Assembly: GCF_016808095.1 (NCBI RefSeq)
Contig: NC_068976.1
Location: 888,001-952,000, forward strand
Direction of reading: 5' to 3'
DNA from: Vigna angularis
Taxonomy: Eukaryota > Streptophyta > Magnoliopsida > Fabales > Fabaceae
Length of the DNA stretch: 64,000 bases
Shown here: positions 45,011-56,748 of the stretch, piece by piece
Layout of the letters: each line of letters opens with the position of its first letter
How positions within the stretch are numbered: the first letter of the stretch is position 1
Notes under the pieces: generated by a model
Seen by the model: only the letters and a program-made list of their open reading frames with translations
The model's database searches: none
What the model was told of the DNA's origin: nothing
Made by a program: the position numbers and the translations under genes

Positions 45011-45479
45011 GTATTTTAGTCCATATTTTGTTACATTTTGTACCATTTCAATGATGTTCCTTAACATTTTATAATTATGATGATATATTGTAGTGTAATA
45101 GTCAAAGTAGGTCATCATCCAATACATTTTATAATTATTAAATTTTTTCTCTATAGTTTACAATTCATATACACTAATTGAAATTCATATACAGAGATTC
45201 AATTCTACTACTTCAATTCCAGAGAAGTCCCTTAAACACATAAGGAAAGCACTTACAAAATACGTAATTCAACTCTATAATAATATGTATATATTAGGAT
45301 ATAGTAAGTTCTACATTAGAGTATTTATGATTATGTTACATTTGTACATTGGATTTTGATTTATGCTTCTAAGTTGATTTATGATTATAATTCTATGTAC
45401 ATTAAATTGATTTATGATTTATTATAATTTTTATTGAAAATATGCTTCTAGACTATTCTAGGCAATTTTGAAATATGTA
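45011..45479. other. Sequence without a recognised gene
   Basis: AT-rich, with repeated TTTATGATTATA-like words near 45350-45430. No element ends or coding sequence were recognised. Confidence 0.4.
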
Positions 45480-46740
45480 GGTCTGCTTCTGTAGTTGGGA
45501 TTGTTGCAAAAACAAACTTGTTTTTAAAAAAATCACGTAGAATAGGAAACATTTATGACCACAATCGAGGCAGTATGCCCTCTATGGCATCGGTTATGTC
45601 CACAACCAAGGCAGTAAGGCTGACGAAAAAACAACCCCTCTATTGCCTTGGTTTAGTAACCAAGACAGAAGACCCCCATCTACTGCAAAAAATGCCTTTA
45701 ATGTCTATTATTTTGGACATTCAACGTCCAACATAACACCAACGTCTTATTGGGAGATGTCAATTTGATGTCGGATGTTCTTAACAAACGTCATTTGACA
45801 TCGGTTTTAACACTAATAGACGTCCCATTTACTTTTAAAAAAAATATTTTCACAATAAAACCATACCTGAAATACATAAAATGTTCCCAACACATCACAA
45901 AATGATATATACTATGCATTTCAAGTCATTATAATACTAAACAACCTAAAAAGCAATCCCAAATAATAACAAATATACTAACGTTCTTGAAGGGTTGAAA
46001 ACAGAAATCACCAAAAGAGAATGAGCACAAGCAATGCAGAATGGGCACAAGTAATGAAGAGGGAAAGCATTACCGCTTGGGTCCGAGAACTCATACACAA
46101 GAACTGCACCAAAAAGCCAATGAAAACAAATTTTAATTAGTGCATTCTGGAGTGGGTGAAAATGTAGGGTATTTGACATCGGCCCCCCTCCCAACCGACG
46201 TCAAAGTGCTCTAAGACTTCGGCCCCCTTCCATCCGATGTCTAAGTGGTAAAAACAAATGAATACTGACGCGTAAATTGAGGTAATTCCGCATCTTTCTG
46301 ATGTTTGTGTGAGGGGGGTCAATTTCTAACTAGCAATAAAATAATGACTTTTCAGTTTTGTATGTAGACCATTTGACGTCTGACCTTGGGGAGCCGACGT
46401 CTATACCTTATTTGACGTCAACCAACTTCTATGATGACGTTTTATTTACAAAACTACCATCGGTAATTGTTTACGTTGAATTTTCTTTTGTTAGACGTTA
46501 AACGCGTGATGTTAAATGTTATTTTTACACTAGTCTAGCGAAAAATAAAAATAAAAAAAGGAACACCCTCTACTGCCTCAATTGGAAATGAACTGAGGCA
46601 AAAGCACACACCTTTTAGTCTTGGTTCAGAACCAAGATAAAAAGCCTATCACTTTTTGTCTCGCCTGTATATACCTCGATTGCGAAACCGCAACGGATAG
46701 ACGAAAAGAACTGCTGTCATTTTCTTTTAGTGCACTAGTG
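45480..46740. mobile_element. Nested CACTA miniature elements
   Basis: The outer element is suggested by ACTGCCTC/CTTGGTT words at both sides and a right end TTTTAGTGCACTAGTG (reversed CACTAGTGCACTAAAA). It contains hairpins CTTGGTT-TAGT-AACCAAG near 45645 and CTTGGTT-CAG-AACCAAG near 46620. Inside it, about 45689-46534, is a second element: left end CTACTGCAAAAAATG, right end TATTTTTACACTAGT, rich in GACGTC and CCGATGTC words. Its inner right part (AACGCGTGATGTTAAATG) resembles that of the element at 43705-44610. No coding sequence. Confidence 0.55.
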
Positions 46741-47697
46741 TGTACATATCTTATCTTATGTGTTGTTTTAAAAAATATATAATAAAAATAAATTTATAAT
46801 TAAATGGAATAAATAATTATTAAAATAATAATATTGAGAGTTATTAAATAGGATGGGTTTCAAATATACCAAAGTCTTCTTTATATATTAATTCATTCAA
46901 ATGTTGTTCTACAGACATATAAGTGGACAAGAAGAAAATAGTTATATTTCTTCGAATATGTTGATAAATAAAACTCTTATCCATTGAAATGTTGTTCTAT
47001 AGTAGTATTCTATTTGTCTGTTATCCATTGAAAAAATATATCAATAAAAATGTACGAATTCTTCATAAGAAAAATATAAAAACAAAAAATGTAAGAAAAT
47101 TCCTACAACAAACCATAACTTATTCATTCATATAATTTTTTTTTTGAAAAAATGACTTATTTTTTTGTAAATTAGAAAAAAAAAAGATAGTATTTTTTTG
47201 TTGAAGAAACTTTGAAGGATTAGACATTGTAGTCTTGATTTCTAGTATTCGTCACCGTAGCTCAACATGCCACATCACGTTTCCACTTTCCTTTTGCACC
47301 TCACTCCATATCTCCCATGAACCTCATTCCTAAATAATGAAAACTATGTTTTTTTTTTATAAATTAACTTTCATCCATATGTAATATGTGTTTAAAAAAT
47401 AGGCGAAATATTTTGTAATAATTTTTAATAACTTATATATTTAAATTATCAACAAAATTGATTCAAATTATTAAGAAAATGATCCTTCTAAAATTCTTTA
47501 AAAAAAATATTTAAAGATTACATTTAATTTTAGAGACAAGTGTATAAATTGAAATTGAAAATATAGAAGAGCACGTTGACACCATTAAGAAGCCATAAAA
47601 GTGCGTGAGCATATTTAAATCGGCAATATATAGTCTATGAGCCTAAATTTAATATTACAGCTTTGAGCATAATAATAACTAACTCCTACCAAACGAG
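46741..47697. other. 3' flank of the minus-strand receptor kinase
   Basis: Very AT-rich sequence with no gene or repeat recognised. It would contain the 3' UTR of the kinase gene ending at 47698; a definite poly(A) site cannot be picked by eye. Confidence 0.5.
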
Positions 47698-50600
47698 TTA
47701 TTCTGAATATGAGTGATTAGCCATGTTTTTGTCAACACTCATATTATAACTAGTTGAATCACTCCATGATATTTCGTCAGAGTTAATTGTACCACCATGT
47801 TCTAACATTTCATGAGGATAAAAGGATGGCTTTGGAGGAATTTCAAGACTTTCAGTTTTTCCTTCAATCATCTCTACAACCTTGCTCATTGTTGGACGAT
47901 CACATGGTTTCAATTGTATACACCAAAGTGCAACTATGAACATTTTTCTTATGAGAATTTTATCCATTTCTGAAGCACCTTCCATGTCAATATCTTTGTC
48001 TTCTGTAAATTGATCATGGATCCAAAAGGGAAAATAATTTTGACTTGAATGTTCTGCATGAGGATCTGAATTTTTTCTCCTACTTGCCATTTCCATCAAA
48101 AGCATTCCAAAACTATAGACATCTGCTTTATGTGAAACTCCACCAACATTTTTGTAGAATAATTCTGGAGCCATGTAACCCAGTGTTCCTCTTATTGCAG
48201 TCAAAATAATGGATTTGTCTTTTGTAGGATACAATTTTGCAAGTCCAAAATCTGAAACCTTTGGAGTAAAGTTATCATCTAAAAGAATATTATGAGGCTT
48301 GATATCGAAATGTAAAATCTGCACATCACAGTCTCGATGTAAATATGCTATCCCATGAGAAATTCCAAGAGATATTTCATATATCTTCTCGTAACTCAAA
48401 GGAACAATTCCTTCTTTAGAGAAAAGAAATTTATCCAATGACCCATTAGGCATGTATTCATAGATTAGACCACGCTTTTTTCCTTCAACACAATATCCAA
48501 TAAGACCTACTACATTCACATGATGTATTCTCCCAAGTGTAGCTACTTCATTAACAAAGTCTTGACCATTGTCTTTGGATATGCTCAACATCTTTACTGC
48601 TACATCTAACCCACTTTGAAGCTTTCCTTTGTAAACAGAACCAAAACCTCCTTCTCCTAATTTCACTTTGAAACCTTTAGTCATTTTCTTCACTTCTCTG
48701 TACTCATATCTAATGGGATTTATATTGTTGTCTAGCAAAAAATTTTCAATGTTTTCATACACTGAAAAATGTCTACGTCGCCATTTATGGATGAATATCC
48801 ATAGAAAAAGTGAGAGTCCAAACAAATATCTAGTTGCAATTAATATTGGTAGAATATATTGACCTATCAATTCTCCCACATCATTTGATCCTTGGCCATT
48901 TGTTATTCTATTGAATAATCCTGTCAAGTTAACTTTCATCAAAATTTAAAGTGCGTGAAAATAAAATGAATGAAAAAGTCTAATAAATAATTTGGTTCAT
49001 GGAAAAAACAACAATTGTAGAATTTAATAAAAGGAGAAATAGATGACCTTTATTACCTTTTATGATGCTTTTAACAAAACCTATAAAAACAAAAGATTGC
49101 TTATATAAGACAATAAATATAAAAAAAATTGTACTGAGATCGCGTAACGTGAGAAAACAATAATATAATATAAGAATAAGATAATGATAAAAGAAGAAAA
49201 AACAAACATAACGAAAATCAATAGTTTTTGGCTTCTTTGAATTTCTAAATAGAATAAGTTTTTGTTTTTATTTTATAAGATTATTTTTTTTTCTAGTTTA
49301 TATATGATTTTAGTCATAAATCTTAATAACAATACTTGAGAGAACTTATTTTTTCAGCTTAATCTACCTTATACCAAATTTTAAATTTATGTTTTGTTTG
49401 AATACTTTACATTAGTTGGGGGGAGCTCAATAGATAAAATTATGAAGTTTTAGCTTTGGAAAAACTATAAAGTAAAGGAAGGTAGTAAATTGGAACTCAA
49501 GTTCCATGAAGTTCTCTATTACATTTATGTTAGGCGAGCGTACAATGTAACTAGAAAAAGTTTTAGAAAAATATCATATTTTGAATATTTTTTGGAAGGG
49601 ATTATGTGTTTTGTGAATGAATGATGTAAATGTAGTGGCACTTGGGAGGAGTACTACATTGAGTTTATATTAGGTGGTGTATGGAGAGAGATTTTGTATA
49701 AAGATTATATTGGCTTTGCTAGTATCAAACTTACATTAAGAAAGATATCTAGTTATGAGAGTCGAATGAAAGTGTAGAGCTTTGATAACGTTTGAATTTA
49801 CCATTATTTGTATTGCTATTTTGATACTAAAATAACCCTTTTTGACTTTGAAGCTTACTTAAACTCTTGTTTTAATTGAATTGGTAAATAAGTGAAGAGA
49901 GGTTATACTTTATAAATTTGATCACTAATTCCTTCAATTTTGTAGGTTATTGGTATGGTTGGAGGAGGAGCAAAAATATCAAGGAGTTGGAACCCAGGAT
50001 GGACAGCATAAGCATTGGGAAAGAAGGCTGAACGAAAGTTGATCTAGTATGCAATGGTATGTTCTAGTTTGGGGTGGATGTTTATGGTATGATGCATAAA
50101 ATTTTGGGAGTCAAATGTAAAATGTGAAACTTTGAGTAGGAGAAATAGGAAGCTTTGAAAGTGTAGGGGAATTGTCATCTTAGACTGATTGACGCTGAGG
50201 GCCCTCTGTTGAGGTGCACTCAACGCCAACTGAGCATGTGGGAGGACTCATGAATGAAGTCGCGCTTAGCGCCCTCCTAAGGGGCGCTCAGCGCTAGCTG
50301 CTGACAGCACAGTTTTGGCCTTTTTAGGCTCAGCGTCATTAGGCCCAACCAACCCCCTTAACCCTAAAAGTCTCGTCCAAACCTTTACTTTTCACTGTCA
50401 CACTTTCCAGCCACTCAAGCCCTAACCCTTAGAGTTCTTTCTCACTTTCCTCTTCCTTCCCACCATCAAAGATCATCCCTTTCACCTAGATTTGGTTCCA
50501 TACTTCAAGATTAGGGTGGTTTCAAGTTGCTGCCATTGTTCTCTACCCATACTTCAAGATTAGGGTGGTTTCAAGATCTTTTGTGCATCTTTCAAGCTTT

Positions 50601-53600
50601 GCATCTCCACTCAAGTAGGCATTTTCATTTTGTTCTTAAAGCTTTTGATTTGTTGATGATGTTTGATTATATGCATGATATAAATGTTGATATTGTTGTT
50701 TGCATGGATTGGGATGGAGTTTTGACTGATATTTTTTAGAAAAGACACTGCATTGAGTGGCGCTCAAGTCGGCTGGGTCTGTATGTGCTCTGATTTTGGG
50801 GATTCTGCTAGGTTATTTTGATGTGCAGGTGGCGCTGAGGGCCTCTCTAATTTGTGCTTTAATTTTCATAGGCTTATGCTTGATGTTCTCTGTGATGCAT
50901 TTGGGAATATGAATTATGTTTTGGTATATGAGAGCGTATATGTGACCTTGGATGAGTAATGGGTATAATTTAAGTGTTATGTTGCTTACTCATTAGTATT
51001 TTGTGTTGTGTATAATTGTGGTGCAGATATGGCCTCATCCTCAAGCTCTAAATGTATAAAGACAGCTACTGCACAAACAGAGAAAGCGAAGAAGAGGAGA
51101 GAACAGACTTATTCCAACAAGTTCTTCTCCCATATACATGAAAGGCTTTTTGAAACGGTTCAAAATCGTAGGTTACTAATGGAGAGGAAGGTTGGGTTGA
51201 TACCTCTCATGGCCCCACAGTTTGAGAGGGAGTTGGGAAGAAGGCAATGGGAGCAGTTGGCTTCTTATGCTGCACCTGCCAACATCTCAGTAGTGAAAGA
51301 TTTTTACACCAATGCAAGGTCCTTTGGTGTTGATCGAGAGATGTATATGAGTTATGTTAGGTGTAAAAGGATCCCCTATGATGCTGACACCATCAACACT
51401 TTCCTGGGTACTGAGTGGACAGGAGAACAATGTTAGTTTGCTTCTTCAATTGATGAAGACATCAATTATGCTGAAGTGAAGAGGACTTTGTGCATTATAG
51501 GGGGTCATTTTCAGAGAAATAGGCAGAATGTGCCTATTCATATTAAGAGGTCATTCCTTACCCCCTTGGCTAAATACTGGATGGCATTCACACATGCCAA
51601 CATTCAGCCCTGCTCTCATGTGTCGGATATCACCACACATAGAGTCGTCTTCATCTATTATGTCCTTAGAGGATTGAAAATTAATGTGGGGCAGGTAATA
51701 GCAAATGAAATCAAGCAGTGTGTCCATGCTCCAAGTAACAATTCTTCTTTAGGGCACTCATCTCTCATTACACACCTTTGTGACATAGTAGGGGTGAACA
51801 CATCTACTCCTCCATTTGAGAGACCGAGGAAGGAGATAGATGCCTCATGTTATACCTAGTACTACATGCTGGATGAAGAGGGATTGCCAATATCAACACC
51901 TTAGCCTCCCAGGGTCCATAGAAGACCCCCGCCTGCTCAACAAGATCCATTTCAAATGGGAGACATGCACATGGCATTAGTGAATGCTAGGTTTGATGCA
52001 TTATATAGAGGACAACAAGCGCTATTGAGGAGCATGTCATCTGCCTTTCCTAAGCATCAGCTCATGTCTCCGGACGATTTTTCAGCCTATGTTGCATGGC
52101 CTGGGGACCAGGCCCAATCTAGTGGAGGAGGTGGGACATCTAGAGGAGCTGCAGCCATGGATGAGGATGATGATGATGAGGATGCAGATGAGGATGCAGA
52201 TGAGGATGAGGATGCAGATGAGGATGAAGATGAAGATGATGATGATGAAGACTCAAAGGACAGTAGAGGATGATGAGACACCAACATTTACTGATGGAGG
52301 CTGCTAGATCAGGATGTGCATTTGTCTTTATTTGTATGCATGTGAACTTTGATTATTTTGTTTTTAATTGAGGTTTAAGTCATGTACTTAGTTAAATGAA
52401 CAGTGTGTTGCTGCAATGGTTTAGTATGAAGTGATAAACTGTTTGTGTGATGATGAGAAATATGATTGTCTTGTGTTTGCCCTATTGAATTGTGATTGAT
52501 GTTGAGTAATGATTGATTTAGCCTTTAAGAATAGATGGTGGTTGCTCTTAATTGTTAAGATAGATGCATGGTTTCAATTGTGATTAATATGTTGGGCATG
52601 ATGTTTATCAAATTGTGGAACCTTGAGTTAACCCGTGAGAGGTTGTTGTGCCCAGAGTGTTTATTGATTGAATGCTATTACTTTGGAATCACAATTGATT
52701 TTGCCTGAGTTTCTCTATTTGAACAATTTGCTTGCTTGTTACAAATGATCAAGGCCATCTATTCTTATCCCTTGTAAGCCAATGCCAAAAATTTCAACCC
52801 AAAAATTTTGAAAACTTGTTTTATCCTTTGAACCTTGAGCCTAATGTGAAAAAAAAAATACCTTTAAAATCCTTGCCTTGAGTTGAGTAGAGTATGCATG
52901 TGTGGTATAGGAGAATGGTTCAAGTTTGGGATTGTTAAAAGTGAAAAGCGCATTGAGCAAAGTGAATAAAGAAAGATAAAAGCAAAATAAGAGAAAGGCA
53001 AGCTCAATGCATAAAAGTTGGGATTAAGTTGAGAAGTGGTATCTCAAGTGAAAAGTAGAAAGGGAGATTAATGCTAAATTATGAAGTAATTGTTCACTCT
53101 CTTAACTCAAGGAACTTTGTGTATCCAGAAAAACCAGTTTTCTTCTTAGCCTAGCCACAATACAAGCCTTAAAATGTCCTTGTGATGATAACTTGCTTGT
53201 GAATGTGTTTTATGTGTTTAAATGAAAGGCAAAGTTGAATTGTGTGTCATTGTGATGGTAGAGTGAAACAGACACCTCAATATACACCTTTGAGCTTGAG
53301 TGAAACACTTTCTTTCTTTGGTGAGGAATGGTTCCATGCACTATGGGATAATATTTTGTTTGGTTGTTGATCACTCATAAGGCTTTTGCATCTATGTGTA
53401 TTATGTGTTATGTGAGCACCATAGTTGAAGCTTGGTTGGCTAAGACTTCATTATATCTTGAATGATCTTTCTATGATGGGTAGACATGAGTGATTTACTT
53501 GTCTTAGAAGAGACTGTTTTTTGTGTGCTAGACCATTGTAGCATGGCTATTGTGTTTGGGCCAAGTTACGTTTTTCTTGAGGACAAGCAAAGTTTCAAGT

Positions 53601-56600
53601 TTGGGGTGTAATAATGGTTGAATTTATTGTTATTTGTGATGCTATTTTGATACTAGAATAACCCTTTTTGACTTTGAAGCTTGCTTAAACTCTTGTTTTA
53701 ATTAAACTTGGTAAATAAGTTAAGAGATGTTATACTTTATGAATTTGATCACTAATTCCCTCATTTTTGTAGGTTATTAGTATGGTTAGAAGATGAGAAA
53801 AAGTATCTAGTTGTTGGAACTCAAGAGAGACAACATAAGCATTGGGAAAGAAGGCTGAAGAAGGACCGTAGGGCGCCTGATTGCCCTTTTTAGGAGCCCT
53901 CAGTGTCAGAAGTCTCACAAGGACGCCTAGGCCCCCATTTGGGGCGCTAAGCGCCATTATCCTCGTAAGCACGCCTTAGCGCCCCCTCTAGGGGCGCTGA
54001 GCGCTAGCCAGCCACACCGTAGGACACCTGGCTGCCCTTAGTCAGGACGTTGAGGGTCAGTCTCTTTGCAGTCACGCTTGGGCGCCCTTAGTTGGGGTGC
54101 TGAGCGCCAGTAAGGTTGGCCCATGATCCAATTTGGTTCTATTTAAGGGTTTTTACTCTCTAGGGTTCACATCATTGGGTAGCTGAAGCAAGGAAACACT
54201 ATTTTCAACCCTTTGGAGGGAGATTGGGCATGCAGGAGCTTTCCTTCTCACTTTCTAGGTTTTCCATTCATTCATTCTACCATTGTAAGCCAAGGTTCTC
54301 CATGACAATGGAGAACTAAACTCATTTGTTGTCGGGGATGATGTAACCTCTAAACTTTCATATATTTGAATATGATTTAAACATTTTATGCTTCTTTCAT
54401 TGAATGTTAGTGATTTTCTCTTATTCTTAATGCATGTTATGTTTTGGCCATTCATGACTTGATGTTTGATTTATTTAAGTATTAGGAAATATCTTATGAA
54501 TCATGATCTGGAGGATTTCACCCAAAGGGAACATTGCCTAGGGATAGGGATAGGACGTTTGGTTGTCTTAAGCTTCTTTTCTTAATGCGTAATTGATTGC
54601 TAGGGTTTTCAAGGGATTGTTGTCTAATAATCAAGACTAGGATTTTTACGTCGAGACATCGGGTTCTAAGTAATTTAGAAAATGACATTAACATTCCAAT
54701 GAAGAAGATAAATTCTAATATGCATGAAAGTGAAGTAGGTGAAATCTAACCCCAACAATATCATCATCTCATATTATCAACTTCATCCATTCATTTTAGT
54801 GTCAAGCCTCAATTGATCAAATTTCATTCATATTCACTTTTGTTGCATTTGCATTTAAACACCAACAAAATAGTTCTTGAGTCTTAATTAATTAAGATAT
54901 TACACAATTATTAAGTATACACGAGTCTCTTGGGAAACGATACTTGGTCTTACAAATTTATATTACTTGATACGATTTGGTACACTTTCCAATAAGTTAA
55001 CAAGCTTCAATATGAAAAGATCAAACCTTGCATATGTAGGAAATTTACCTATCATGCTTGAGATGAATTGTGGTCTAGATATAAGAATCTAAAGCTACAA
55101 GTAGGAGTGAAATATGACATGTGCAAATTTTGTGATGTTAATAGAGTTGTGTTGTTATTAGAAAGTGGATTTTAAGCTTAATTCAACCCATAAAATCGGT
55201 TTGTCAAGTGAGGTTTGCACCCACTTATATATTATAAATTAGCCTTATCTCTAGTTGATGTGGGATTTCCAACACACCCCCTTCATGTCGAGGTATAAAC
55301 ATCACGAGCGTGAGAGTAGAATTAATGGGTGGTCCAATAACGGCCCGATAGCGGGTGGAACAGAATGCATAGATCTCGCTAGGGTAGGCTCTAACCATGG
55401 CTCTGATACCATATTAGATAGTTGTTTTTAAGCCTAACTCAACCTCACAAAACCGGTTTGTAAGGTAAGGTTTGCACCCACTTATATATTATAAACTGGC
55501 CTTATCTCTAGCCGATGTGGGACTTCCAACACACCCCCTTCACGTCGAGGTATAGACATCTCGAGCATGAGATTAGAATTAATGGGTGGTCCCATAGTGG
55601 CCTGGTAAGGGGTGGAACAGAATGCCACATAGATCTCGCTAGGATAGGCTCTAACCATGGTTTTGGTACTATAGTAGAAAGTGGTTTTAAGCCTAACTCA
55701 ACCCCACAAAATCGGCTTGTAAGGTAAGATTTCCACCCACTTATATATTATAGGGTTAAATATGTTTTTGGTCCCTTAACTTTCAGCGAAAATTGGAATT
55801 AGTCCCTCTTCAAAACTTTGGACTAATTTAGTCCCCAAACTTTAAAAATGTGTGAATTTAGTCCTTTTAACCAAATTTTGTTAACTTTATTTGATGTTTC
55901 AAATGCATTTCTCAGTGAACATTGAAGCAAAAATGTGTCAAATGGTGTAAACAACTCATATGCTATCATGAAACGCACTTGAAACATCAAATAAAGTTAA
56001 CAAAATTTGGTTAAAAGGACTAAATTCACACATTTTTAAAGTTTGGGGACTAAATTAGTCCAAAGTTTTGAAGAGGGACTAATTCCAATTTTCGCTGAAA
56101 GTTAAGGGACCAAAAACATATTTAACCCTATATTATAAATTGGTCTTTTCTCTAGTCGATGTGAGACTTCCAACACTCCCCTTTCACGTCAAGGTATAGA
56201 CATCTCAAGCATTAGAGTAGAATTAATGGGTGGTCAGATAGCGGTTGGACTAGAATGTCACACAGATCTCGCTAGGATAGGCTCTAACCATGACTCTGGT
56301 ACCATAGTAGAAAGTGGATTTTAAACCTAACTCAATGTCACAAAACCGACTTGTAAGGTGAGGTTTGCACCCACTTATATATTATCAATTGGTCTTATCT
56401 CTAGTCGATATGAGACTTCCAAAACACCTCTTTCATGCCGAGATATAAATATCTCGAGCATAAGAGTATAATTAATACTTTGACATAATTTTAATTCATT
56501 TGACACACTTTATAATTATAAAATAGTGTTAAAAAAAGTGAATTTTTGTATTTGTAAAGAAAAAAAAAATCAAAGATAGTGAAAGATAATATAAAAAATG

Positions 56601-56693
56601 AATGTAAAAAACTTGTATATCAAAGTCTCCCTTACTTTATATTTTTACATTTTGCATATCCTAAACATGTAATATTTAAGTTAACGTGTCTGC

Positions 56694-56748
<55 letters not shown>

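Larger units (their letters stand above)
49783..55002 (+). mobile_element. Non-autonomous Ty3/gypsy-like LTR element, complete insertion (5.2 kb)
   Basis: It starts TGATAACG and ends AAGTTAACA; AGCTT flanks both sides (49778-49782, 55003-55007), a perfect 5-bp duplication. The 3' LTR is 53609-55002, preceded by the polypurine tract CAAGTTTGGGGTG. The 5' LTR starts at 49783 but departs from the 3' copy after about 250 bp and its inner end is not clear; no primer site was recognised. Both LTRs carry blocks rich in GGCGCTGAGCGCC-like words (50200-50335, 53875-54110). The edges match the LTR at 24739-26111. Coding content is only the frame at 51029-52273. It lies in intron 2 of the kinase gene, in the opposite orientation to it. 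Confidence 0.88.

Noticed and set aside
48864..48942. Use of the upstream in-frame ATG (48942) as the kinase start
   Set aside because: It would give a kinase without ectodomain. The acceptor at 48864 joins precisely to the micro-exon and ectodomain exon.
50493..50577. 30-bp direct repeat (CATACTTCAAGATTAGGG words) as target duplication
   Set aside because: It lies inside the LTR element whose real duplication is AGCTT at its ends; it looks like a local slippage duplication.
52087..52287. Minus-strand serine/alanine-rich frame
   Set aside because: Complement of the GAT/GAG repeats coding the acidic tail.
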